NCBI GenBank assembly: GCA_949752735.1
Contig: OX457039.1
Span: 30,383,190-30,447,189 of the forward strand
Direction of reading: 5' to 3'
Source: Lumbricus terrestris
Lineage: Eukaryota > Annelida > Clitellata > Crassiclitellata > Lumbricidae
DNA length: 64,000 nt
The notes under the pieces: generated by a model
What the model was told of the DNA's origin: nothing
What the model saw: only the letters and a program-made list of their open reading frames with translations
Databases searched by the model: none
Shown: one piece after another, positions 24,571 to 35,703 of the stretch
Layout of the letters: each line of letters begins with the position of its first letter
Numbering within the stretch: the first letter of the stretch is position 1
Made by a program: the position numbers and the translations under genes

Positions 24571-25230
24571 ATTCATTCATTCATTTATTCCAAAAACTTA
24601 TATCTATGTAGCACCCCTGCAAGAAGCCTACTCAGAGGCGCTCCCAGCCCAGCCACAGCTAAAAAGACAGGTCTGGAGCAACTGGCAGAAAGCAGGCAAA
24701 TTATTCCGAGGTAGTAAGCGTAGTGCAAGCGGAAGTCCATTCCATGTGGACGGGCCAACAACCGAGAAGGCTCTATGCTGCTTCAGCAGAGCGGGTTCAA
24801 GGGACCAAGGCCGTAGCTAGGGGGGTGTTTTGGGTGTTTGAACACCCCCCGAAATGTAAAATGTAAAAAATAATATAACGCATTTACTAACCATAAAACA
24901 CCCCCGAAATGAAAAATGTAGAAAATTTAATGCGTTCACTATAGCGCATAATGAAAAAAAACATGAAATTCTGGTGAAAATGGAGTGAATGACTAAAAAA
25001 GGTCATAAATTTTTTAAGTCGAGAAATTGTTGACATTTTCTGAAGATTTCGGCCGGATAACTAAAAAAAGTCATCAGTTTTTTTGACGGGAAACGGAAGA
25101 AACACCCCCCGAAATCAAATCCTGGCTACGGCCTTGCAAGGGACCAGCAGCTCCCCATTGGCCCAAGAGTATAAAGCTCGATGGGAGGCTATGTCAGAGA
25201 CCAGATAAGTAGGAGCACTACCAGTGACTA
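24571..25230 (-). mobile_element. LINE 3' end fragment, split by a MITE
   Basis: A diverged copy of the LINE at 21,771-22,335: (ATTC)n tail, ATGTAGCACCCCTGCAAG, ACTCAGAGGCGCTCCCAGC and further coding-region remnants (CCAACAACCGAGAAGGC). It breaks at 24,805 and resumes at 25,137 in the same reading of the family, with an inserted MITE between. Confidence 0.85.
24806..25136. mobile_element. hAT-type MITE nested in a LINE
   Basis: 331 bp; 12-bp perfect inverted ends CAAGGCCGTAGC / GCTACGGCCTTG; perfect 8-bp target duplication CAAGGGAC (24,798-24,805 and 25,137-25,144). Internal direct repeats of AACACCCCCCGAAAT and GACTAAAAAAGGTC. Younger than the LINE it interrupts. Confidence 0.93.
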
Positions 25231-25779
25231 ATATCACTGATCATGTAAGATGAATTGAGAACAAAGGTCAACTTAGGTCAACATGAAGATAGACACTTGG
25301 ATGAAACATCATGCTCCCAATAAGAACCATTGTCAACACCTCAGCAGCTGAAAGAGGTTCAGGAGGATAAATCCACACACTCAGACGAACATCAATGACC
25401 ATGACTCACAGATCAATCGATTGCGCTTTATGGCATAAAAACAGGATACTTAGCACCTACTTAGCACCTTATAGGCTCTTGTTGTTTATCTGAAATTTAA
25501 ATTTTATATATGCTAAAATATTCTCTGAACAGAAAAATATAAATAAAATATATGCATTATGCAATAGTATATGTTAAAATACTACAACAAGTTCAAAAAT
25601 ATGCAAAAAATAGGTAAAATATTTTTAATAGTGATGTTCAATAAAAGGCTAATACTCCAAAACACAAAGGATATCATATAAAACAATTGTTGGCAACAAA
25701 TTGAGCAACCGACTTCCGCTTACACTTTCTAGCTCATATTCACTTCCATCCCTAAAAAAGCAGTCCAAAAACTCAATAT

Positions 25780-25892
25780 TTCTTCATGGCCCTCAAGCAC
25801 ATGGATATCTAACTGCATCTCCTCTGGTGTCTGACTATCCATTCCTCAGATTCACATCTCAGCATTGACCATGCATGCGCTACAAATTTTTA
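25780..25892. repeat. Dispersed repeat of about 110 bp, copy 2
   Basis: Matches 19,441-19,560 (CCTCAAGCACATGGATATC.. to GACCATGCATGCGCTACAAATTT). Confidence 0.7.
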
Positions 25893-26432
25893 GAGATTTA
25901 AAAAATCATAAAACAGCTACCTTACCAGGTTAACTATATGGTCTATGATAATTAACAGAAATGTCATGAAAACATGAAGGCGACTTCCCTGATCAATAAA
26001 CTCATATCCTTTTAAAAGGTGATGCTGAGCTGCAACATGCAAGCCCACAGGTGTGGGATGGTTCTTAAAATTCTTTTCAACCATCTTAGAACAAGTAGAC
26101 ATCTACTATAGATCTATTATTATAATTATACAATAAAATCATCATATTTAATTATTTATATACCGGATACTCAGACACTTGTACTCTCTACAGTACAAAA
26201 CAGGATTCTGGACTAATATCAAGTACCAGCACGTGTTGCATAATTAGACTAAAATGTCCATCTACAATCATGTGCATGTCTATCCAGTTGTGTAGACTTT
26301 GTAAGTTGAATTGTGACAATAAATCACATTAATTAGCACAAGTTGGTAAGTTTCAGAATATTTAGAAGTCTGTAATAGTGCGCTTTGGGCATCATTGCAT
26401 TTGCATATCATGTCACAAAATTCAGTTTAACT

Positions 26433-26930
26433 TAGGGTGACCATACGTCCCGGTTTTCCGGTACATGTCCCGTTTTTTGTGGTGCGTCCTGGTGTCCCGA
26501 CGACTTGAGCAAAAGAGCGAAATTGTCCCGGTTTTTTACTAGAAGGAAAGTTGTATATTGAAAACGTCAGTTTCATGTAAGTGACAGAACAAGCTGTAGT
26601 TTAATTTGTAACCCAAAAAAGAAGTCGCAACGAAAGAAAAGTTGTCAATTTATATGGAGTATCTTTAATATTATTATAGGCTAGTGAGTTTACATGTAGT
26701 TAATATCTTTTAACAATTATCAGAGCTTAACGAGAAAGTCTTCCGAGAAATATCAGTAACTCTGAACTTCGTCAAAATATGCAGTAAGCTTATGCTATAT
26801 AAACAGCAATAGCCTAGACCTACTTTACTGTTGACTGGAGTATCCTATAGGACCAGGCCTTTGTATAAGCTAACTAATTGGCGGATTCCAAAAGTGTCCC
26901 GGTTTTGATGGCCAGAAAATGGTCACCCTA
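26433..26930. mobile_element. hAT-type MITE, TAGGGTGACCAT ends
   Basis: 498 bp; perfect 12-bp ends TAGGGTGACCAT / ATGGTCACCCTA; perfect 8-bp target duplication GTTTAACT (26,425-26,432 and 26,931-26,938). GTCCCGGTTTT occurs several times near both ends. Confidence 0.92.
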
Positions 26931-27094
26931 GTTTAACTTGATAAAGCTTTTTGGAATGATAACAATTTTAAAATAAATTCATTCAAATGCATTCCAAAAT
27001 GAATGCACTTTAATCATAATTTAAAATATTTAATGCATTAAGAAGCAAGAATCAGATTCAGAATAGTTCACTCTCCTCCTATATATTTATTTTT

Positions 27095-27370
27095 GTTATG
27101 AATTTCTAGTTTCCCCTCTCCCTCTTTTTCTCTCTCCTTCCCACCTTCCCTCACACTGTCCTTCCTCTCTCACACACACACACCCTTCTTTCATCTTTTT
27201 GTCCCTATCTCATTGTATCAAATCCCTTTCTCATTTTCTCACACGTCCTCCTTCCCTCCTCTGTTTCTGTCTCTTCCTGTGCCATTCTGCCTTCATTATT
27301 TCTCTCCAGTCTCCACCTCTTTATGTCTCTCCCTTCCTTCATCACTGTGTCTCTAACTTCATCCTCACTC
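27095..27370. repeat. Pyrimidine-rich tract
   Basis: About 275 bp of C/T-rich sequence on the plus strand, including a short (CA)n at 27,170-27,183. Confidence 0.75.
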
Positions 27371-27383
27371 ACACCTTCCATGC

Positions 27384-27457
27384 ATCCATTTAATAATGCC
27401 CTATTGTAAACTACATGGCATTCATTTAATAATGCCCTATTGTAAACTACATGGCAT
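27384..27457. repeat. 36-bp tandem duplication
   Basis: Two perfect copies of a unit containing CATTTAATAATGCCCTATTG and TAAACTACATGGCATT. Confidence 0.9.
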
Positions 27458-27984
27458 TCTTGAGTTAGAGTAGGCCTAGTCATATCAAGAGATAATTTTG
27501 TTAACTCAATCACTGCTACATCTCATACAATTTTTACTAGAGAAAAGCGCAAAACACATGACATATATTATATAATATATATCAACCCTTTTGGAATATC
27601 TTTTTTATCTGACATGGTCTGAAATACCAATGTCAGGGTTAAGAATTTTAATAGGCTAAATAAACAGCACTGGAAACTCCTTACACAACTACAATGTCAT
27701 GTCAATAGTTTTGGGGCAATAACGGAGGGGAGGGTCATGAAAATGCTGCTTTTTGTTTACATAACAAACACATCCAGTTAATTATATATTCATGAAAGCA
27801 AATCGACAAATAATTGTAAATGGCAACTTTGTAAAAAAAAGCCTGTGCAGCGTGGAAAGTTGGAAATTTCGCCAATTTATATATCAGAAAGAAAATTTGA
27901 AAGTGGGTGACATCTACAAATAGTCTAATAGGGTGAAATGAATATGCAATTATTTTCATGAGTCCTCTATATATAGATTCCTTG

Positions 27985-27987
<3 letters not shown>

Positions 27988-28015
<28 letters not shown>
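27988..28015. repeat. (AT)n microsatellite
   Basis: Pure alternating AT. Confidence 0.9.
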
Positions 28016-28017
<2 letters not shown>

Positions 28018-28309
28018 GCATGGAGGTCAACAAAATATTTGCCTCTTAGGTCTCTTATCTTAATTAATAATCAAATAAAATCCTGCAGAAGCAGTCTATA
28101 TTAATTAAACTTCTTGACTGGAGGCACTATTCAAAGACATTGGTGAACTTCAAATTTTACGTTTGAATTTTAGAAAACCCTAAGCTTTAAAATGGAAAAT
28201 TGTGAAAAGATTGTCTATATGAGTTAACCCAGGTAAACACTTTACCTAAATTTAGTAAAGGAAAATCTTTTAATTTATTCTACTCATGGAATAACATATA
28301 TTGCTTCAA

Positions 28310-28400
28310 TTATATTCATTAATTTATTTATTAGGAGCACTAATATGGCACTCCTTCAAGACTATCTACTCAGAAGTGCTCCCAATCTAACCTCGTCTAA
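28310..28400 (-). repeat. LINE 3' tail
   Basis: ATTAATTTATTTATTAGGAG.., CACTCCTTCAAGAC and ACTCAGAAGTGCTCCCAATC: a diverged inverted copy of the LINE tail. Confidence 0.7.
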
Positions 28401-29816
28401 TATGGATATTGGATAATAACATTTACGTTGCAGAGATAATGGAAGAGCTAAACAAAAAGAAATCTTCTGCAAGTGAAGCACAATCTAGGAGATCAAGTGG
28501 GAGCACACATCTCCAGAGACTCTAGTGGCCTTCATACTTGACTGGAGCAGCTTTTCCTTGTTCTAGAAGTGGCTCAGCACACCATATAATCTGTGGCATC
28601 TCGGAGCCTTCTTTCGAGAGGCACTTAATCAGGCAATGTATATATCTCATCTGTTTAGAGTGCAACGGTGTACCTCCAAATTTTCAAGAAACCTTTTTAT
28701 TGTTTTATTCAATTGCTGCCCATGTATTGCTTGAACTGTACAAAGATGATATTGTTCTGAGCAAAAATAATAAAACAGCAGCTATTTGATTATTGGCAAT
28801 TTCATCAACTCAGCATGGATTTAGAGAGTCAATTGGGAGTTTAGAACAAAGGTAATGAACTAATGATCTGGCACAACTAGCCCATGTATACAGAATTGCT
28901 TCCTGCTAGGCTACAACCCTCACAAAGGTCCACTCAACCTTCCATTCAGCAGATGGCAATGGTAAACTATAATGTAGTAGGATTTGATGGGCACCTTGCA
29001 TGGCTGCTGACAGTTAAAATTGAATCCTGTACATAATAACTAGTTACAACCCGTTCATACCGTGAATTGTATTTGTAGTCATAACTGAGCTGAGTCAGTT
29101 TTAAATTAAACAAATTTATATAATCATTATTAAGTACTGTAACTTTATCCAGCAACTCTAAGCACACAGTTACTACTACTACAACTGTTGATAAAAATAA
29201 GTAATCACCATAAACCTAGCACAGATAGAAATGTGCTCATAATTATTTAGAGTGGCAAGACACGCCCTTACACTGGACATGAAAATATGAAAAGTCATTT
29301 TGCTCAAACCGCTTTAAAATGAAAGCAAATTAAATTTCTGATGGCCTTATAAATAAACAACAATTCTAATCGATCATAGACCAGTTATATTGCTATTCCA
29401 TCAGATTTATAATTAGCAAAATCATTTAGCTAATCCATCAGAATTAGCTGTTTGTCTAATTGATGAGCTAATATATCAATCAGAATCTAACTGATTAGTT
29501 AACACCTCTGGTGTAACCATAACCATAACTTTTATATATAAATGAAGGGTATTCAACTATTCATATACTCAAACAGCCATATACTGCACACATATTTATT
29601 TCTATGTTAGTAAACTTTACTATGTAGGCAACACTGTAATTTTGTTCAACAGATATCCTGAAAAACAAACAACTAATTCTCAACAAGCTAATTGCTAAAT
29701 TTTCTAATTGATCGGCCAAATATCAGTAGCTAAATCAATTGTACAATTAACAATTTAACTAACTATAGATGCCCATTTCTGATGTATACACATGCATGTA
29801 TGACCACACAATTGGC

Positions 29817-29818
29817 TA

Positions 29819-29872
<54 letters not shown>
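29817..29872. repeat. (AT)n microsatellite
   Basis: AT dinucleotide run with one ATACAT interruption. Confidence 0.9.
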
Positions 29873-29875
<3 letters not shown>

Positions 29876-30673
29876 TCCAACATACAAATAAACTCACATT
29901 TTAATTTAAATCACCATTGTCCTTCATTTTTGTTATGTAGGACTTAACAACAAATGATATAAAAAAGACTCCAAATGAACACCTGTTCATTGGATACCTT
30001 GTCAAGTCATTAAGCTAAGAATCCCCGAACAGAAGAGCTGTTAACTACCCACCAAATGACCTCAATATACCATACACTACAGCAACACAAGACTAGTCAA
30101 ATAACTGGACTAGACAGATCATGCAAACATGGCAGCCTAGGCAAAGCCTGTGTGGAGTCAGCTTAGTCCATACATTCAGAAGATATCTGAGTCAGAAGTG
30201 ACCTGCATCTGCTCTACGTCTAGCAAAAACCCATGGAAAAATAAAAGTCAGTTTTTGAGGGCTATCATTAGCAGCCACGTGCCACATGGCCCTCACAGAA
30301 GTCTCCGGTATATAATGTGCACACACAGAAGTGGAGGACACAGCCGTCCTCTTTCTAATGCCAATGGATGAGAAGCTTCGAGACCTTTAATATGTTTGTA
30401 AAAATAATAATTATAATAAGGACTGTGAATAACGGACAAGGGAAGAATTACTTTTATATCGAATAAGAAACAAATAAATATGAGAACACTGCACATGTCC
30501 AATTAACTTGCACAGCTGTCTCTGCAACTCAGCCTGACTTAACAGCCATATGCTCTAGATTTCACTGAGCTTGGTCAGGAAAGTCTAGGGCCAGCAGCAG
30601 CCCAACACAAAGGGGGGTGGTGGCTTTCATGAGCTGCTATCTGGGCAGTTAATCACAGCACAGGCATAGAAAT

Positions 30674-30835
30674 AAATATGTGCCAACTGACTGCAACATG
30701 ACTAAAAGACAAAGAAGAAATATAAATAAATATGTGGAAAATGACTGCAACATGACTAAAAGACAAAGAAGAAATATAAATAAATACGTGCCAAATGACT
30801 GCAACATGACTAAAAGACAAAGAAGAAATATACAC
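30674..30835. repeat. 54-bp minisatellite, three copies
   Basis: Three units containing GACTGCAACATGACTAAAAG and ACAAAGAAGAAATATA; 54 bp is 18 codons, so all frames look repeated, but no gene is evident. Confidence 0.93.
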
Positions 30836-31219
30836 TGAAAGTGATATAAATTGTGATTCAGCTTTACGTTTTAGGATTGAAGGACACATACAACTGAGCT
30901 TCTTTTGAAACTCTGTCTGACTAAAGATCTCTCTGGAAGTGTGAAATTTTATGATCTCAAAGACTTTACAACAGTTGCACAGCATCAAGTGCATTTAACA
31001 CCACTTCAAATCCTCTCCACACTTACAACAGATGAATGAATTAATAAATGAATGAATGAACAGATGTATGAATGACATCATACGTTGAACTGCCACTAAC
31101 AGAAATGTAAACAATCACTGTACATACTAGCCTAAGACTTCATGACAACAAGCAAATTCTAAGCATGAGAAAAACTAAAACAAAGACGTTTTAAACACAT
31201 TTCAGGTGTTATTTCTGGT

Positions 31220-31309
31220 GCATGGCAGTCTAAAAGACTGACGGAGGACAGGAAACTTTGGAGGAACATTGTACATGATGCGGCCGACCCTCGGAGCAAG
31301 GATGGCTGA
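31220..31309 (+). pseudogene. RTE-like LINE, extreme 3' coding end
   Basis: Thirty codons and a stop: AWQSKRLTEDRKLWRNIV then HDAADPRSKDG. This is the ..DR..W..(V/I)..AADPR...G stop signature at the C-terminus of common animal non-LTR retrotransposon polymerases. Nothing upstream is recognisable. Confidence 0.75.
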
Positions 31310-31321
31310 GAACAGAACAGA

Positions 31322-31520
31322 ACATGGCAGTCTATTGGTTAGTGTGCTGAACTGACAAATGAAAGGTCGAGGGTCAAAAGCCCCACCAGGGCAGAATTTT
31401 TCCATCCAGGCTTCTGCTCCACTGGCACCACTCAACCATGGTGCGTACACCGACCACTGTCAGTGGAAAGATGCGATGGTGAGGGGCTGGCCACATGGCG
31501 GCCTTGTATGCCGAGGCTAG
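31322..31520 (+). repeat. Possible tRNA-derived SINE
   Basis: TGGTTAGTGTGCTG (A-box-like, 31,336) and AGGTCGAGGGTC (imperfect B box, about 31,364), with a non-tRNA body after it containing CCACTGTCAGTGG. It directly follows the LINE tail, and the word CATGGCAGTCTA is shared by both. Confidence 0.5.
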
Positions 31521-32459
31521 GAAAACGAAGTCGTTAAAACTTCAAACACATGGCTGCTGCTTCAAAGCTCTAGCTTAAGAGCCTGCTTTTCTGCTTTGTC
31601 ACTATTTAATCTGAAATAATTTGTTAGAGCACTCAATCACATCCTGGAACCATATGAACTGAAAACCTGTTAACAGGGCTGCCAAAGTATACATGCTTTT
31701 AACTGTGTTTTCGATAATAATGAACAGAAAATTGTACAAAAATTACACCTTGGGTGTGCCAACAGTAAATGCAATTCTCAGAGGCTTGCCTGAATCAGGA
31801 ACACAACAACCCGTATACAAAGGAAAATTATGGAAGTCCAACCATTACCAATGGCAATTTTATGCGAAGTGAGCAGTGAGCAGGCAAAGCTTACTCAATG
31901 GTAGTACAGACCTGTCTCAAATAACTGCAACAAGACCTTGAAGTGCAGATGATGAGGTAAAATCAACTGGCTTCAATGTCATGGTAACACATCAATGAGC
32001 AATATGTCCAAACTGAATAGGATTAAACTTAATCAAGACTTGTCCAGTGCAATAGAAGATCAGTGATACGTTAATCGCCTTGAACAATTCAAGTGTCGGG
32101 ACATGTGAGAATTTTCCTGTCTAATAATAATTTTCCCATGCAATAAAAGAACATGCATACAGAAAAAAATTCAATAACTTAGGGCTATTAATTAAAATTA
32201 AATTTCAAGTTCATAAAATAACTGACAAATATTTCCTTTATTGAGACAGAACATCATTCAGCCCTCAATAAATTGCCTGAATATAAATATGCTAACATTT
32301 ACTTAAAACAAATGCAAATATATCTCTTTCAATCCTCAATGGCATAGTATGCCAAACTATATTGGTTTATTGTTCATGTGCTTCATAGCTATAGGATACA
32401 ATTTAAAATGTTGGCAAACATGTACTTTAGCATTGTAAATTATTCACTCATTGCAGCAT

Positions 32460-32735
32460 TATTTTTAATCAATCCAACTTCTACTTTGGTTAGAATCCTT
32501 CTAATTGATCCAGTTTCTTTTTAGGCAAGAATTCGTTTCTATTTCTACAGGAATTATATTTCATCAATGTAACTTCTGTTTAATTAAATATTATTGTTCA
32601 TCAATCCAGCTTCGGTTTCAGCTAGATTGTTTTCATAAATCCCAGTTCTATTTCAGTAAAAATCATTATTTTTATCATCAATCCGACTTCTATATAACAA
32701 CAATTCTTTTCGTCAATCCGAATGTATTCGTCCAA
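32460..32735. repeat. Degenerate minisatellite, inverted relative to 33,280-33,540
   Basis: Repeated ATCAATCCRRCTTCTRTTT units of about 30-60 bp are the reverse complement of the AAACTGGATTGATGAAA units downstream. Confidence 0.6.
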
Positions 32736-33142
32736 CGCTGAAACTCATGCAACGGTGAATGATTTACGACACTAAAATACACGTTTACCAAAAAGTTTAA
32801 CAAAATAGCTAAATAACTTTCGGTAATTATGAAGACTGCGTGCCCATATACAAAACAATATGGTTGTCAACGACTGCACTAAAATAGAGCGCAGCTTCTG
32901 ATGTCCATGGCCGACGGCGAATCAGCCGCGACTTTTGGTATGGGTAGCGTGTGCTTGTTTATATATAAAAATATGCAGTAAATTGAAACGAGAAAGTAAC
33001 AAGATTTGGAAATTTAAGCAAAGTTTGATATGATCGTAGGCTAAATGTACCGAAATAATGGAAAGATTAGGCCTGCTTGTATTGATTACTTCTGACCCCT
33101 TTGCATTGTGGGATGCAGGTGATAGGTCGCTGCGCTCTATTT

Positions 33143-33667
33143 GGTAATCCTTCACTTTAGCGTCCGAAATTATTTCAAGGTAGAATCCAATATTATATAC
33201 TCCGGGTTCTCAGCATCTCGTCATTTCAAAATAACACGTTCACTTACGTATGTTTGCAGAAACCTACTTAATGGAAGCTGGATTGTGATGAAAATATTTA
33301 TGCCAAATGGAAACTGGATTGATGAAAGTATTCATGCCTAGTTGGAGCTGGGTAGATGAAAATATTCTGGCTTAAATTGGAGCTGGGTTGATGCCTAAAT
33401 CGGAGCTGGGCTGATGCTTAAATTGGAGCTGGGTTGATGCTTAAATCAGAGCTGGGTTGATGAAAATGTTCTTGCTTAAATTGGAGCAGGATTCATATAA
33501 TAATGGTTATCTAAATAGAAGTTGGATAGCAAATACTGAATAAGGCTATTGACATTAATAATTTCGGACGCTAAAGTGAAACCATCAGTTAAACCCAGAG
33601 TATATAATATCGGATGCTACCATTGAAACCACTGAAATGCTTTCGGACGCTAAAGTGAAGGATTACC
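33143..33667. mobile_element. Inverted-repeat transposon with long ends (Merlin-like?)
   Basis: 525 bp; ends GGTAATCCTTCACTTTAGCG / CGCTAAAGTGAAGGATTACC are perfect inverted repeats, and similarity continues inward to ATTATATACTC / GAGTATATAAT; perfect 8-bp target duplication CTCTATTT (33,135-33,142 and 33,668-33,675). The subterminal TTCGGACGCTAAAGTGAA occurs twice on the right side. The core is a minisatellite of about 27 bp with GAGCTGGGTTGATG. GG..CC termini with an 8-bp duplication fit Merlin better than hAT, but no transposase is present to decide. Confidence 0.9.
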
Positions 33668-34058
33668 CTCTATTTTAGCGGGCCGGCAGTCTTCGAGATT
33701 ACCTAACTTTCTATTTCGAACATATTATGCATCCTGCATCGCTGATGCCTGAGACGTGCCCTACAAGAGATAAATGCCAAAATAACAGAACCCACACAAC
33801 TACATGATCCAGCCTACACGTTGTTCATCCTGTTAGTATGCATCAAACTCCTGATTTAACACAAGGTCAAATTCACCATGAACCACATCACATACAATAC
33901 TGACAAACAATTACGTGGTAATCGGAACATATTCAATTCAGCATTAACAGGTTAGCTCGCAGCCCCACCCCACCCCCTCGCCCCTCATCAACATCAACTC
34001 AGTACGCTATTACCGCTGTCAAACATGGACAAGTTTTAAAAAAACAAAACAAACGTAC

Positions 34059-34125
34059 CTCGTATCTGATTTTCCAGTTCTAAAACGATTTCTTTATCTT
34101 TCTTAATTCTCTTTTCGGCTGCCAT
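34059..34125 (-). CDS. srGAP-like F-BAR protein, coding exon 1
   Basis: First coding exon of an F-BAR protein of the SLIT-ROBO Rho GTPase-activating type; in this family the F-BAR domain shapes membranes and the downstream RhoGAP domain acts on Rho/Rac at the cell cortex. The exon runs from an ATG at 34,125-34,123 for 22 codons plus one base and ends at a GTACGT donor (34,058-34,053). The peptide contains KKDKEIVLELENQIR, like the N-terminal KKDKEI.. segment of vertebrate SRGAP proteins. The leftover base G joins AT at the start of the exon at 20,980 to make the Asp codon of the DIRQQL segment, so phase supports the join across a 13-kb intron. The ATG sits in a good context and lies 3.2 kb from the stop of the cyclase gene. 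The RhoGAP and SH3 domains are not in this window, so the family call rests on the F-BAR part alone. Confidence 0.82.
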
Positions 34126-34181
34126 GGTATCGATTTAGATAGAGAAATCCGAAAGTCCGCTCAGATGATAATAACGCTATA

Positions 34182-34230
34182 CCCGGAAGCCACCAACATT
34201 GTGTCGCGAAATACACAATGTAACGGAAGT
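34182..34230 (-). promoter_or_regulatory. Putative srGAP promoter elements: ETS-like sites and dyad
   Basis: 60-105 bp upstream of the srGAP ATG are CCCGGAAG (34,182-34,189) and ACGGAAGT (34,223-34,230), both matching the ETS core GGAA in the context common in TATA-less promoters. Between them is a perfect inverted repeat: CATTGTGT (34,197-34,204), 8-bp spacer, ACACAATG (34,213-34,220). A promoter is expected here from position alone; binding is inferred. Confidence 0.35.
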
Positions 34231-34690
34231 CAGCGGCCACCTGGTGAATAAATGAGTTCGTTCCAATAAATTCATCCATCTACCGAACATGCTTGAAAAA
34301 CTAACACACACTTGAGAAAGTAAGTGTACTGCGGATGTACACATTATACAGTAGGCCTAATGGGCCATTTGTATACACTGCTGAAAAGGGGGGAGTCGAG
34401 TCATGGGTCTAGCTGAAGCATTTAAGACCGATTGAAAGGAGAAACCCGCTGTTCCCGAAGGCCATAAGAATTAAGAAGTGAGTTGCAGTAGTCTAGACGG
34501 AAAGAGACATCATGAATGAACTATGGTAGTAAAGATAGAGGGAGAGTCGCCTCAGTTAAAAAACAGGAGCGAGTCAGGTTAGATGTGCTCATGAGCGTGA
34601 GACCAGAAGTAGGACTAGTCAAGTGTGACGCCAATTAGCTAACGGGCATTAGAAGAAATAGGCTATAGGCTATAATTAATAATTATATAT

Positions 34691-34721
34691 ACACACACAT
34701 ATATATATAATATATATGGAC

Positions 34722-34756
<35 letters not shown>
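34691..34756. repeat. (AT)n microsatellite
   Basis: Alternating AT/CA run ending in ATATAGGCCTAT. Confidence 0.9.
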
Positions 34757-34758
<2 letters not shown>

Positions 34759-34920
34759 CCTATGAAAGAATTTCTCGGTCAGTGATTGAAGTCAGGTTTG
34801 GAAGTTGCTGGCCAGGCTATAGTCCCAAGCCAGCTGAATTGAGTCTTTTGTAGGGTCACTCGATCAATTCTTGGCCCTTGGCCTACCTGTAAGTCTGACC
34901 TATAATTACAATTGCAGATA

Positions 34921-34985
34921 TCTAGGTTACCTCTGAGGAGTTCTCTTGTAGTGGCGCTATATAAATGTACGATTACAATTACCTC
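34921..34985 (+). repeat. LINE 3' tail
   Basis: ACCTCTGAGGAGTTCTCTTG then TAGTGGCGCTATATAAATG; sense-oriented diverged copy. Confidence 0.75.
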
Positions 34986-35190
34986 CTAAAGAAACAACGA
35001 GCATTAGGCTATTGCCTAGAGGTAAAGGCAGACAGATGGACCCAGGGGCCAGAGCCTTCTATTGGCCTACTGGGTAGACCCAACTGCTATACGGAGTTCG
35101 CATTGGTTCAGTTCGAGTTAGCGCACCTTCCCTCATAAAAAGCCTATTATAGCTTACCTCACTCGCGTGTAGCGAATTTTAAGCTAAGTG

Positions 35191-35212
35191 CACACACACA
35201 CACACACACACA
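35191..35212. repeat. (CA)n microsatellite
   Basis: About eleven CA units on the plus strand; the complement-type (GT)n tract lies 130 bp downstream. Confidence 0.9.
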
Positions 35213-35336
35213 CCTACCCCTCTGACAGTCTCTGTTCAGGAATCATTTTATTTAAGAACTACTAGACAACTCAAGGGTGTGCGTGTGTATAGTGTGTACG
35301 TGTTTACGCGCGTGTGCGTTCGTGCGTTAATGTGTG

Positions 35337-35458
<122 letters not shown>

Positions 35459-35703
35459 TAGCTTGTGTTGCGCTACGAGAAGTGCTAGTCGACATTACGA
35501 TACCGTAGGCCTACGCCTACCAGTTCATCTGACAGCTTCGGAAAAAAGACGAGTGACACTTCTCTCTACCTCATCCATAATTAATTGATTAGGCTATTTT
35601 GCTTGGTAGGTTAATCCTCATCGGTTATGAATCAGACAGAAAAAGACCTTCAACGCCGTTTAGAGCGAAAGTAGGCCTATTAATAAGTTGTTACTGTTCC
35701 ACT

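Larger units (their letters stand above)
20981..34058 (-). other. srGAP intron 1
   Basis: 13 kb; packed with mobile DNA: a mariner element with nested LINE, a tRNA-like SINE head, hAT MITEs, a nested MITE-in-LINE, an RTE-like LINE tail, minisatellites and a 525-bp inverted-repeat element. No coding exon supported between exon 1 and exon 2, and their phases fit directly. Confidence 0.65.

Noticed and set aside
28538..28789. An 83-codon plus-strand frame with several Cys
   Set aside because: No family match, no splice sites, and AT-rich codon use unlike the real exons.
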